64,000 nt of DNA from DATKFM01 sp963810485 (GTDB taxonomy: Bacteria > Pseudomonadota > Alphaproteobacteria > Dongiales > Dongiaceae), in contig CAWENQ010000004.1 of the NCBI GenBank assembly GCA_963810485.1, positions 682,001 through 746,000 on the forward strand, given 5' to 3'. The notes below the pieces were generated by a model. It searched no databases, had not been told where the DNA came from, and saw nothing but the letters and a program-made list of their open reading frames with translations. Below, one piece after another: positions 1 through 9,575 of the stretch. Position numbers and translations under genes: made by a program. Every line of letters begins with the position of its first letter. Within the stretch, counting starts at the first letter, position 1.

Positions 1-46
1 ACCGAGCAGTAGTCAACGTAACTTGACGAGTTCTGTGTGCATGGCT

Positions 47-78
47 CCCGGGTTCCGCCGCTGAAGCGGCGGCCCGGG
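47..78. repeat. GC-rich palindrome near the window edge
   Basis: Positions 47-52 (CCCGGG) pair with 73-78, and 55-62 (CCGCCGCT) pair with 65-72, with a two-base TT bulge, so the whole element can fold into one strong hairpin. There is no T-run on either side, so it is more like a dispersed alphaproteobacterial palindromic repeat than a classical terminator. It lies downstream of the minus-strand lysK. I see no gene in bases 1-108. Confidence 0.45.
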
Positions 79-108
79 ATGACAACATTGGGGTGCTTTG
101 TATGCGCC

Positions 109-1693
109 CTACCCACCCACCATCTCGCCTGCTAGCGCGCGCTTGATCAGGGCGATGGTTTCCTTGACGCCGTAGAGAGCGATGAAGGTGCCCATGCGCG
201 GGCCCTGGGAGGTGCCGAACAGCACTTCGTAGAGCGACTGGAACCAGGCCTTGAGATCGGCGAAGGCATGGCGCTTGCCGACTTCGTAGACCTGGAACTG
301 GATGTCTTCCGCCGGCGCATCGACGGGCAGCTTCTCCAATTCGCGCAGCAGATCCTCGAAGGCCGCGCGCTCCATGTCAGTGGCGGCGCGGTACTTCTTC
401 TCCGGCTTCACGAAATCGCGGTAATAGGCGACGGCATAGCCCACCAGCTTGTCGAGGAAAGGCGTCGCCTGGGGCGAGGCCTTCGGCGCGTAGCGGGAGA
501 TGAATCCCCAGAGCACCGCCTTGTCCTCGCTGTTGCAGACACTGGTCAGGTTCAACAGGATGTTGAAGGCCAGGTGCGCGTCCTCATAGGGCGGCTTGCC
601 GTTATGTATGTGCCAGAGCGGATTTTCCATCTGCTTGGCCGCGTCTTCCTTCGGGTACGCGTCGCGGAAGCTGAGATAGTCGTCCACGGCGCGCGGAATG
701 ACGTCGAAGTAGAGCCGCTTGGCCGAGCGCGGCTTCTGATACATGAACAGCGACAGGCTTTCCGCCGGGCCGTAGGTCAGCCATTCCTCGACCGAAAGGC
801 CGTTGCCCTTGGTCTTGGAGATCTTCTGCGCCTTCTCGTCCAGGAAGAGTTCATAGTTGAACCCCTCCGGCGGCTTGGCGCCGAGGGCGCGGCAGATCTT
901 GCCGGCCACCTCGACCGAGGCGATCAGGTCCTTGCCGGACATTTCATAGTCGACCCCCAGCGCATACCAGCGCATGGCCCAGTCGGGCTTCCATTGCAGC
1001 TTGCAATGGCCGCCGGTCACCGGCGTCTCCGTCAGCGCGCCGTCCTCGTCCTTGTAGACGATGGTGCCGGCATCGGGCTTGCGCTCGACGATCGGCACCA
1101 TCAGCACACGGCCGGTTTTCGGCGAGACCGGCAGGAAGGGACTGTAGGTCTGCTGCCGTTCTTCGCCGAGAGTGGGCAGCATGATCTCCATCACCTCGTC
1201 GTAATGCTGCAGCACCTTCAATCAGCGCTTTGTCGAACCGGCCGCTCTTGTACCAGTCGCTGGAGCTCTGGAACTCATACTCGAAGCCGAAGCTGTCGAG
1301 GAAGCTGCGGAGCATGGCGTTGTTGTGATGGCCGAAGCTCTCGAACTTGCCGAAGGGATCGGGCACCACGGTCAACGGCCGGCCGAGATGCTCCCTGAGC
1401 ATGTCGGGGTTTGGCACATTGCCCGGCACCTTGCGCAAACCATCCATGTCGTCGGAGAAGGCGAAGAGACGCGTCGGGATATCCGACATGCGCTGGAAGG
1501 CCTGGCGCACCATGGTCGTGCGCACCACCTCGCCGAAGGTGCCGATATGGGGCAAGCCGGAGGGACCGTAGCCGGTCTCCAGCAGCACATAGCCCTTCTC
1601 CGGCGGCTTGGCGCTGTAACGGGCCAGCAGCTTGCGCGCTTCTTCGAAAGGCCAAGCCTTCGCCTTCAGGGCAAGTTCGCGTTCGGTAGGCAT
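109..1693 (-). CDS. lysK: Lysine--tRNA ligase, class I (reading frame interrupted)
   Basis: Charges tRNA-Lys with lysine in the cytoplasm. This is the class I (archaeal/alphaproteobacterial) type. The first frame starts at ATG 1693 and carries the HIGH-type motif PHIGTFGE near residue 49. The second frame carries the KMSKS-type motif KISKTKGNG near residue 290. Together they give about 528 residues, normal for the family. The two halves are in different frames: the first runs through RFDKALI and then becomes unrelated sequence, while homology resumes as LKVLQHYDEV from about 1221, consistent with one extra base at about 1215-1222. A genuine pseudogene would need a second LysRS elsewhere. A sequence error is the simpler reading. 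Confidence 0.9.
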
Positions 1694-1892
1694 GGTGTCC
1701 AGGGGCAGAAGGTTCCGGGTTTCAAAGCAGGCTAAACGGGACCGGCAACCTAGGGGCGGCGGTGGAGTGCGTCAACGGCGAGGGCCGGACAAGCATCAGC
1801 CGCAACGATGGCGGGCAGCCAGGTCGCAACGAGCCACCGCAGATAGAAGCGGCGGAATGAGGTTTCCTTTGAGAGATCATTGAGAATCGCCA

Positions 1893-2624
1893 TCAGTCGA
1901 ATTGGCCGACAAGGGCCTGTGCTTGTCGTTGCATTCTGTGATTTAGGAGTCGGCGCATGGCAACCCCGGTGAGCAGGCCGAAGGCCGTGGCTCCCCCGAC
2001 ATACATCACATAATCACGCCAAAAATCGCCATGGATGAAGAGGAAACCTGGATGCGTCGATTCGGGAAACATTGCGTTCATCCACCAGCCGGCGGCATCG
2101 CCGGAAAATGCGCCAACCCAGATCGCGACAAAGCCTGCCACCGCCGATGAGGTGACCCAAACAGTGCGCGCGAACCGAGGCCCCTCAAAACATGCAGACT
2201 GCGCGAATCCGATAAGCCCGGCCGCAACAGTCGCAAGGACACTCATACTGGCACGTCTGGCCCATTCGGGGACCGAAGCGGCCGGCGTATCAAGCGAGAG
2301 CAGCATCGACCCCGCGAGCGAATGTATCGACCGGTCAGCGAATAGAAGACCTATGATGAGGAGGGGGCCACCCACACTTGTGATGACGATCCACAGCCGA
2401 TGCTTTCGCAGGTGATGGCGCAGCAAACGGGACTGAATCGAGCCAACCGTGAGCCAGTACAGGAAAAGTACAGCCGTTTTATACACGAACCACTTATCCA
2501 GGTAATGGTTGAGTTCAATCCAAATGACCATTGGAGCGGCCATGCTGAGCAGCCAGAACGGAACGATCATCCAGCCCACGCCGGCAGCACGTTTTGTGTC
2601 CGGGAAGTCCCGAGCGATTGTCAT
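1893..2624 (-). CDS. Multipass membrane protein, first of three tandem paralogs
   Basis: A 243-residue, very hydrophobic protein with about six or seven membrane segments and no signal peptide. It shares motifs with the next two genes upstream on the same strand: an SIQSRLL...W...GG block near residues 62-86, an FAQ...W...S block in the middle, and LLTGVAMRRLL close to the C terminus, ending in ALVGQFD. The recurring pattern of Q plus RLL, then W, then GG suggests internal repeats, as in an uncharacterised bacterial membrane family with LQ...LRR...W repeats. Function is unknown. ATG at 2624 is the natural start. Confidence 0.75.
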   Translation of the reverse strand: MTIARDFPDTKRAAGVGWMIVPFWLLSMAAPMVIWIELNHYLDKWFVYKTAVLFLYWLTVGSIQSRLLRHHLRKHRLWIVITSVGGPLLIIGLLFADRSIHSLAGSMLLSLDTPAASVPEWARRASMSVLATVAAGLIGFAQSACFEGPRFARTVWVTSSAVAGFVAIWVGAFSGDAAGWWMNAMFPESTHPGFLFIHGDFWRDYVMYVGGATAFGLLTGVAMRRLLNHRMQRQAQALVGQFD

Positions 2625-2638
2625 TAATCGAATGGCCC

Positions 2639-2678
2639 GAGCCCGGCGGCCATGGCGATCGAGGGTATCGCCGGGCTC
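2639..2678. repeat. Inverted repeat between membrane paralogs
   Basis: GAGCCCGGCG (2639-2648) is repeated in inverted form at 2669-2678 with a 20-base loop. It sits 3' of the paralog ending at 2777 and 5' of the paralog starting at 2624, both on the minus strand. A T-run is lacking, so it could be a weak terminator or a regulatory hairpin. Confidence 0.3.
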
Positions 2679-2776
2679 AGGCTCCGGAAGCGGACCACTC
2701 GGCGGGATACGGAGTGAGTCTTGATTGCAGCAGCGATGCCCATTTTGTCCGTCGCCCCTTCAGCACCCGCCGCACT

Positions 2777-3547
2777 CTACTCGAATCGCGCGATCATTGC
2801 CGCCTTTTGCCGCCACGCGCTGCGGAGGAGCAACCGGCGCAGGACGGCGCCGGTAAGCAGGCCATAGACGAACGTGCCGCAGATCAGGCCGACAGCAACT
2901 GTGATGAGCTGCGGTACGATGCTGGCTCCGACCACAGCAGGCAGATAGATTGTGAACATGGTCCAAAAATAGCCCCAGTAGCAGCCATAGCCGAGTGCTG
3001 CGGCAACAATACCACTCAGAGCTGACGCGAGGAGCCATTGCAAACGGCTACCGAGGGTGCCACCAAGACACAGGGATTGGAAGAAACTCAGAATCATAGC
3101 GGCGACGAGGACGCCGGCGACAATCGATGCAGTCGGCGCAATAGCAAATATCCAGTCGGAATGGATCACGCTGTCGTAGTCGGAGATGAGCACCTTTTCG
3201 TTGGCATAGGTCTCCAGCATCGACATCGTCTGGAGTTGGGCCAAGCCGCCGGCGAAGCCGCCGAGATTGCCGCCGACGAAGGTAGCAATCAGCCACAGGC
3301 GGCTGCGGCGAGAATAGGGCCGAAGCAGGCGATACTGCAGGTAGGCGATCAGCAACCAGCCGGGGATCGCCAGCAGCATCGCGGCCTTGTAGGCAAGGTC
3401 ATCCTGCGAAAAGCTGAAGATCGCGATTCGCACGAAGGTGAGTAGCAGCGACGGTACGACAAAACTCAGCGGCCAGAACGCGACAAACTTCCAGGAGATC
3501 GAAGCGCTGGGTTCAGCGGCTTCGCCGGTCATACTGATGCTGGACAT
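2777..3547 (-). CDS. Multipass membrane protein, second of three tandem paralogs
   Basis: A 256-residue hydrophobic protein with about seven predicted membrane segments. It is clearly related to its two neighbours: AYLQYRLL...RLWLIATFVGG near residues 66-93, FFQSLC...W...S in the middle and YGLLTGAVLRRLL near the C terminus, ending in MIARFE. It has a longer polar insertion around the middle (about residues 110-130) than the other two copies. No catalytic motif is visible and the function is unknown. The gene starts at ATG 3547, 19 bases after the stop of the third copy, so the three are likely one minus-strand transcription unit. Confidence 0.75.
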   Translation of the reverse strand: MSSISMTGEAAEPSASISWKFVAFWPLSFVVPSLLLTFVRIAIFSFSQDDLAYKAAMLLAIPGWLLIAYLQYRLLRPYSRRSRLWLIATFVGGNLGGFAGGLAQLQTMSMLETYANEKVLISDYDSVIHSDWIFAIAPTASIVAGVLVAAMILSFFQSLCLGGTLGSRLQWLLASALSGIVAAALGYGCYWGYFWTMFTIYLPAVVGASIVPQLITVAVGLICGTFVYGLLTGAVLRRLLLRSAWRQKAAMIARFE

Positions 3548-3566
3548 ATCTTGCGAGGTACCCTTG

Positions 3567-4280
3567 CTAATCGAACTGGCCGATCAGCGCATTCTGGTTC
3601 CGTTTTACACGTTTTGCAAGCATACGTTGTAGGGCAATTCCGGTCAGCAGGTTGTGCGCCAAGGCACCCGCCAGGAGGCAGGCGGCAGTGATCATGTAGA
3701 AGCCCACTTCCGGGAAATCGATATAGTTGCGTTCACTCAGGATGGCGATGAGGTTGATCCCGCCCCAGAGCACCAGGAAAGCCAGACAACCGCCGGTTGC
3801 CGACCAGGCGAGCCAATAGCCGCGCTCGCGCCAGTTGGCATGCATGGTGACGGCCTGGAGAAATCCCAGGATCAGCCCGGCGACGATGCCGCTAACGCCG
3901 AACAGCAGCAGGGCCACGGGATGGTCGGGTTCGAAACCGTAATGGCTGATCTCGTCGATCCACACGGTCAGCCAGGCGAAAGTGGCGAAGCCGCTGATCA
4001 GCGCCAGCGAACCGCCGCCCCAGGTGGACACGGCCCATACCTTGGGCCGGTCAATCAGGTTCTGCAGCAGACGCCCCTGGAGCAACCCGACGGCGAACCA
4101 GTAGAGCACCGGCGTGCCCAGGATGAAGACGACGATCCAGTCCTCGAGGTCGGTGCCGCGGCTGGCCGCCGCGACGGCAAAGCCGCCGCAGACCAGGCCG
4201 GGAATCAACACGGTCAGCACCCAGCCGCGCAGGAACTTGCGCGGCGTTTGCGAAGCGAAGCTGGCGATCGTCTGGTCCAT
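3567..4280 (-). CDS. Multipass membrane protein, third of three tandem paralogs
   Basis: A 237-residue membrane protein beginning MDQTIASF. The frame is open upstream to 4589, but ATG 4280 gives a length matching the sister genes and puts the first membrane segment in the right place. Shared motifs are GLLQGRLLQ...VWAVSTWGGG, GFLQAVTM...YWLAWSATGG and HNLLTGIALQRML, with the same ALIGQFD tail as the first copy. It is the promoter-proximal member of the set and diverges from the helicase gene at 4420. Function is unknown. A transporter-like or sensor-anchor role is only a guess. Confidence 0.75.
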   Translation of the reverse strand: MDQTIASFASQTPRKFLRGWVLTVLIPGLVCGGFAVAAASRGTDLEDWIVVFILGTPVLYWFAVGLLQGRLLQNLIDRPKVWAVSTWGGGSLALISGFATFAWLTVWIDEISHYGFEPDHPVALLLFGVSGIVAGLILGFLQAVTMHANWRERGYWLAWSATGGCLAFLVLWGGINLIAILSERNYIDFPEVGFYMITAACLLAGALAHNLLTGIALQRMLAKRVKRNQNALIGQFD

Positions 4281-4419
4281 GGTCTCGAAGCAAGTGACCG
4301 GTGGCGCGTGCTGATTATTCCACGTCCGGCGCGGCTTTACGCCAAAGCTTAGGTCTTGCGGTGTCAACAACAGGTTAGCATTGTGGCGGGCCTTAACCCG
4401 GTGATTCGCCTGAAAATCC

Positions 4420-7253
4420 ATGGTTAGCGCCCCCCTGGCCTCCGCCTCCGCCGGCACGATCCGAATGCCCCGCTCGCCGATTCTCGCGGCGGGAGCGGCG
4501 GGCGCAGCCTGGATCGAGCCCTCAGGGGAGATCCGGCTGTTGACGTTGGCGGAAGCGGCGGTGCGGGCGCGGAATGAACCGCCGGTCACCTGCCATATGC
4601 CGGCGATGGCGGCGCGTCTGGGTATCGAGCGGTTTCCGGCGCTTGACCTGCTGGAACTCTATGCCTTCGCGCGGCCGGCGCAGTTCTGCCTGCCGACGCC
4701 GCGCGGCCTGGCGCGGGCGCTGGAACTGGATGCGCCGGCGACGTTGGAGGACGAGGCGGGCGTGCTTCATCAGGCGGCGCGGCTGCTGCTGACGGAATTG
4801 GCCGAAGGCGACGACGCAAGTTCGCGCCGGGCGCGGGCGATCGCCTGGGCGATGGCGCGGGGCGGCTGGCGCTGGGGACCGGCGGTGCTGTCGGCGCTCG
4901 GCATGTCCGAGGATCTCTCGGACGGTTCGCGACCGGGCAGCATGGCGGTGTGGGAGGATCTGCCGGAATGGTCGGAACATGCGCCCGAGCCGCCGGCAGG
5001 CCATATCCCCGTCGAGCCGGCGGAAGCGCGGCAGCGGCTGATGTCGCTGCTGGGGCCGAATGCGGAGGCGCGGCCGCAGCAATCGGACTATGCCTCGGCG
5101 GTGTCGGCGGCGTTCCTGCCGCGCATGAAGATCGGCGAGCCCAACATGGTGATCGCCGAAGCCGGCACCGGCGTCGGCAAGAACTTCTCGGCTATATCGC
5201 GCCGGCCTCGGTATGGGCGGAGAAGAACGGCGGCGCGGTGTGGCTGTCGACCTACACGCGCAATTTGCAACATCAGATCGACGGCGAGTTGGACCGGCTC
5301 TATCCCTCGCCGGCGAAGAAGACGCTGAAGGCCGTGGTGCGCAAGGGGCGGGAAAACTATCTCTGCCTGCTGAACCTGGAGGAGACGGCGCGCGGCCTGA
5401 CGATGCGGCCGCAGGATGCGGTGGGCACCGGCTTGATGGCGCGCTGGGCGCGGGCGACCCGCGACGGCGACATGAGCGGCGGCGATTTTCCCGGCTGGCT
5501 GCCGGATTTGATCGGCAAGGCGCGCAGCATCGGCCTCGCCGACCGGCGCGGCGAATGCGTCTATGCCGCCTGCCCGCATTATCACAAATGCTATATCGAG
5601 CGCAGCATCCGCCGGGCGCGGCGGGCCGAGATCGTCATCGCCAACCATGCGCTGGTGATGATCCAGGCGGCGCTGGGCGGATTGCCCGGCGAGGACCTGG
5701 GCGAAGCGGCGGCCGGCGCCGCGCCGACGCGCTATGTGTTCGATGAGGGACATCATGTGTTCGATGCCGCCGATGGCGCCTTTGCCGGATTGCTGAGCGG
5801 GCAGGAGACGGCGGACATGCGCCGCTGGCTGCTGGGCGCCGAAGGGCGCGGCCGCAGCCGGGCGCGCGGATTGAAGCGGCGGATCGAGGATCTGATCGCC
5901 GGCGATGCCGACGCAGATAGTGCGCTACAGCAGATTCTCCATGCGGCACGGGCATTGCCGGGCGATGCCTGGAGCCAGCGGGTCAATGGCGGCAAGACCG
6001 ATGGCGCCACCGAGCAATTTCTCGCGCTGGTGCGGCAGCAGGTCTATGCCCGCGCCCAGGATGCGGACGGGCCTTATGGACTGGAGACCGAGACCAACCC
6101 CGCGCTGCCGGACCTGCTGATCGCCGCGGTGGAGCTGGAGCGCGCGCTGATGAAGCTGCAGGAACCGATGCGGCGGCTGGTGCGGCGGCTGGCGGCGCGG
6201 CTCAAGGACGAGGCCGACAGCCTGGACACGGCGACGCGGCTGCGCTTCGAGGCGGTCATCCGCGGCCTCAAGCGCCGCAGCGAACTGGAGATCGGCGGCT
6301 GGCGCTCGATGCTGCAGGCGCTGGGCCAGCCGACGCCGCCGGAATTCGTCGACTGGTTTGCCGTCGACCGCATCGACGGGCGCGACATCGATGTGGGCAT
6401 GCACCGGCATTGGGTGGATCCGATGGTACCGTTCACCGGCAGCGTGCTGCTGCCCGCCCATGGCGTGGTGGTGACATCGGCGACGCTGACAGACGGCACC
6501 GGCGATCTGGAGGCGGATTGGGGGGCGGCGGAAACGCGCACCGGCGCGCGGCATCTGCCGAAGAAGGCGATGCGCGCCCAGGTGACCTCGCCGTTCGACT
6601 ATCCGGCGCAGACTCGCGTGTTCGTGGTCAACGATCTCGGCAAGAACGATCTGGAGCAGGTGGCCTCAGCCTATCGTGTGCTGTTCCAGGCGGCCGGCGG
6701 CGGCGGGCTCGGGCTGTTCACGGCAATCAAGCGGCTGCGCGCGGTGCATAAGCGCATTGCGCCGGCGCTGGAGGCCGACGGCATCCCTCTGCTGGCGCAG
6801 CATGTGGACGGCATGGAGACGTCGACGCTCGTGGATATCTTCCGCGCGGAAGAGGACACCTGCCTGCTCGGCACCGATGCAGTGCGCGATGGCGTCGACG
6901 TGCCGGGGCGCAGTCTCCGCCTCATCGTGTTCGACCGCGTGCCCTGGCCCCGACCGGACATCCTGCACAAGGCGCGCCGCGCCCATTTCGGCGGCATGGC
7001 CTATGACGACATGATCACACGGCTGCGATTGAAGCAGGCCTTCGGCCGCCTGGTGCGCCGCGCCGACGATCACGGCGTGTTCGTGCTGCTGGACCGGCAG
7101 ATGCCCTCGCGCCTCGCCGGCGCTTTTCCGCCCGGCGTGGAAATGCGGCGCGTGGGATTGGCGGAGGCAGTGGCGGAGACGAAGGCGTTCCTGGCAGGCA
7201 ATGGCGCAACGTCTCATTTTAATAAATCGGAACACGCATCGATCGTTGAATGA
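4420..7253 (+). CDS. ATP-dependent DNA helicase, DinG/Rad3 (XPD) family (reading frame interrupted)
   Basis: Superfamily 2 iron-sulfur helicase of about 945 residues, the usual length of the alphaproteobacterial DinG-like type. It probably unwinds damaged DNA or R-loop structures. The first frame contains the Walker A motif EAGTGVGK at about residues 247-254. The second frame resumes at once with LGYIAPASVWAEKN and carries cysteines typical of an Fe-S cluster (YLCLL, then GECVYAACPHYHKC), a DEGH box near residue 441 in place of DEAH, and C-terminal helicase motifs (GTDAVRDGVDVPG, LKQAFGRLVRR). The break lies at about 5180-5192, directly after the Walker A lysine, and fits two extra bases or one missing base. 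Confidence 0.85.
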
Positions 7254-7367
7254 GCCGCTAAGAATCGAAAAAGTTGCTGGTATTGCTGCCCTTGCCCGCC
7301 CCCGCCGCAGCCCCTAAAGTCCGCCGCCTACGGGGGACGTCCAAAGCGGATTTCCAGGAGAATTCAA

Positions 7368-7772
7368 ATGATTACCCACCACGCGGCGCTGGTCTACACC
7401 ATGGTGCTTGTCTCCGCCGCCGACAACAACATGCCGGATGCGGAGCTGCAATCGATCGGCGACATGGTCATGCATCTGCCGGTGTTCCGCGATTTCGACC
7501 GCAGCAAGCTGACGCAGATCACCGGCGATTGCGCCAAGCTGCTGCAGAATACGGACGGGCTGGAGAAGGCCCTCGGCGCCATCAAGGAAGGCCTGCCGGA
7601 AAAACTGCGGGAGACGGCTTATGCGCTGGGCTGCGAAGTGGCGGCCGCCGACGGCAAGGTGTCGCCGGAAGAATCCCGCCTGCTGGAGATGATCCGCTTC
7701 CGCCTGAATATCGGCCGGCTGCCGGCCGCGGCGATCGAGCGCGGCGCCCGTGCCCGCCATATGCATGTATAG
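7368..7772 (+). CDS. TerB-family (tellurite-resistance-like) helical protein
   Basis: A 134-residue, all-helical soluble protein. It carries two acidic loop repeats typical of the TerB fold, SAADNNMPDAEL near residues 16-27 and AAADGKVSPEES near 90-101, which in relatives bind metal ions. Families of this kind (TerB/DUF533-like) are widespread and mostly uncharacterised, so tellurite resistance should not be inferred from the name. It follows the helicase by 114 bases, has a clear AGGAG ribosome site ahead of ATG 7368, and is followed by a convergent permease gene. No other ter genes are nearby. Confidence 0.75.
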   Translation: MITHHAALVYTMVLVSAADNNMPDAELQSIGDMVMHLPVFRDFDRSKLTQITGDCAKLLQNTDGLEKALGAIKEGLPEKLRETAYALGCEVAAADGKVSPEESRLLEMIRFRLNIGRLPAAAIERGARARHMHV

Positions 7773-7789
7773 GACATCGCGGCGGCGCT

Positions 7790-8728
7790 CTACTCCACGC
7801 CGAGCATCGCAAACAGCGCCGACAGCGTCGCCACCGACAAGATCGTCGAGACCAGAATCGCGGCCGTAGCGCGCCGGGTATAGACGCCATATTGCTGCGC
7901 AAGCACGAAGACCAAGGCGCCGGTGGGCAGCGCGGCCAGTGTGACCGCCGCCGAAGACCAGAGCGCGCTCATGTCCAGCAAGCCATAGGCGATGAGCGCC
8001 GTGATCGCCGGCTGCACCAGCAATTTGAAGAAGACGAGCCAGCCGGTCTCGGCTGCATCGGCCGTGAATGACCGACCGACCATGAACAGGCCGATGGCGA
8101 ACAGCGCCGACGGTGGCGCCGCGGCGCCGAGAATGTCGCAGAAGGTGGCGATGGCCACCGGCGGCGCATAGCCCGTCAGGGAGAAGGCAATCCCCGCCAC
8201 TGCCGATAGAACCAGCGGACTCCGGAGCACGCCTTTGGCTGCGTCGGCCAGGATATGGGCCAACCCTTCACCGCGGCTGAGATCGATCTCGACGATGACG
8301 ATGCCGATGGCCATGACGACCGCGCCGTTGAGCACGGTGGCGATGATGGCCGGCAACGCTGCTTCCGGGCCGAAGGCTGTGATCAGCAGCGGAATGCCCA
8401 TGTACCCGGTATTCGAGAAGATCGCTGCCAGACCATGCAGCCCCTGCTCCGCCACGCGGTTCTTGAACCAGAAGCGTCCGGCGAAAACCGCGAGCAAGGC
8501 CGCCAGCAACGCGCCGCCGCCATAGGCGAAAAGAAAAGGCCAGTTGAGGATGTCGCTCAGCGGCACCCGCGCCATGGAGATGAAGAACAGCGCCGGCAGC
8601 GCGACATAATAGACGAAAGCGTTCAGCGCCTCGCTGCTGGCGGCACCCAATACGCCGAAGCGGCCGCAGAGATAACCTGCGAGGACGATGCCGAAGACCG
8701 GCAGAACGACATTGAGGACAGCGATCAT
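7790..8728 (-). CDS. AEC-family (auxin efflux carrier) permease
   Basis: A 312-residue inner-membrane protein with about ten membrane segments, the standard size and layout for the AEC transporter family, which exports or imports organic acids such as malate. It begins with the typical N-terminal segment (VVLPVFGIVLAGYLCG) and has the conserved GxxNTGYMGIPL motif near residue 108, characteristic of the family. The gene stands alone, convergent with the TerB-like gene (17 bases between stops) and upstream of the periplasmic protein gene on the same strand. The substrate cannot be told from sequence. Confidence 0.88.
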   Translation of the reverse strand: MIAVLNVVLPVFGIVLAGYLCGRFGVLGAASSEALNAFVYYVALPALFFISMARVPLSDILNWPFLFAYGGGALLAALLAVFAGRFWFKNRVAEQGLHGLAAIFSNTGYMGIPLLITAFGPEAALPAIIATVLNGAVVMAIGIVIVEIDLSRGEGLAHILADAAKGVLRSPLVLSAVAGIAFSLTGYAPPVAIATFCDILGAAAPPSALFAIGLFMVGRSFTADAAETGWLVFFKLLVQPAITALIAYGLLDMSALWSSAAVTLAALPTGALVFVLAQQYGVYTRRATAAILVSTILSVATLSALFAMLGVE

Positions 8729-8807
8729 GGGCGCAATTTCACTGCGGCCCCATTGACCTCAACCAGTCCACCCGGCGCAATGAAAAACAGCAGCTCTCAG
8801 ACGGCTC

Positions 8808-9413
8808 TTACATCGGCGGTTGCACGCCGTCCTTGCCCGCGATCACCCGGCCCGTCGAGAAGGTGCCATCTGCGGCTTTCATCGCGGGAATGAAGACTAC
8901 CGTACCGGGTTTCAGCAGTTCCAGGTTGCCGGGCGCCAGGGTGACAACGGGTGCGGTTTCCGGCACCTCAATCTCATTCTCGCCGCCCTTGTATGACAGC
9001 TTCAGCACGCGGCCCTCAGGCGCTTCCATGACTTCCGCCACCGTGGCATTGGTCATGGTGCTGTCGGGCGTCAGATCCCAGGGATGATGACCTTCGCCCG
9101 CGCCGCGGGCGGCTTCCGGAAAAATCAGGACTTCCTGGGCATGGAGCTTGCCGTCGGTTCCCATGATCGCGGCAGAGCCGACATAGTCTCCCGCCTTGAT
9201 GTCGGCAAGCTCGGCTTTCTGCACTGCGCTGACCCGGAGATCCTCCGCCAGCTTGATGGATATCTGCTGGTTGTCGCGGGAATTGACGACGAGCGTCTGG
9301 CCATCGAGTTTCTCGATCGTGCCGCGGATGCGCGTCGGCGTCCCGTCCTCGGCGGCGACGGGAAGAGTCAGCAAAGTGACGCTCGCAGCGAGAAGGAGGG
9401 AGAGAAGGCGCAT
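8808..9413 (-). CDS. Conserved periplasmic protein of unknown function
   Basis: A 201-residue secreted protein with a clear Sec signal peptide (MRLLSLLLAASVTLLTLPVAAE). The mature part has two beta-rich segments, RIRGTIEKLDGQTLVV... and later GRVLKLSYKGGENEIEVPE..., joined by the conserved GxGEGHHPWDL and TMTNATV elements. It ends GKDGVQPPM. As I recall, this alphaproteobacterial family is sometimes mislabelled a metal ABC transporter permease, but it has no membrane domain beyond the signal peptide. Its small beta-barrel-like repeats resemble DUF5666. The gene starts at ATG 9413 and has no obvious operon partner. Confidence 0.75.
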   Translation of the reverse strand: MRLLSLLLAASVTLLTLPVAAEDGTPTRIRGTIEKLDGQTLVVNSRDNQQISIKLAEDLRVSAVQKAELADIKAGDYVGSAAIMGTDGKLHAQEVLIFPEAARGAGEGHHPWDLTPDSTMTNATVAEVMEAPEGRVLKLSYKGGENEIEVPETAPVVTLAPGNLELLKPGTVVFIPAMKAADGTFSTGRVIAGKDGVQPPM

Positions 9414-9520
9414 GGCGGTTGCTCCTCTTGTCAGGTTCTGGTGATGCGGCCAGACCTAAGCGAAACACCCTCTCAGAGCGAACCACATTTCCGTGAGATC
9501 GGAATGACGCACAAAGAATA

Positions 9521-9546
9521 AGGGCCGCACCTTGCGGCGCGGCCCT
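9521..9546 (-). terminator. Rho-independent terminator of groESL
   Basis: AGGGCCGC (9521-9528) and GCGGCCCT (9539-9546) form a strong stem. Read on the minus strand, the stem is followed by TTATTCTTT. It lies 30 bases beyond the groL stop codon and so ends the groESL transcript. Confidence 0.75.
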
Positions 9547-9575
9547 CGATCCAGTGATAGACGAGACGGACTGGT

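Noticed and set aside
7368..7772. Tellurite-resistance determinant
   Set aside because: Only a TerB-like fold is present, without terA, terC, terD or terE beside it. The TerC-family gene at 34474 is distant and of a different, metal-homeostasis branch.
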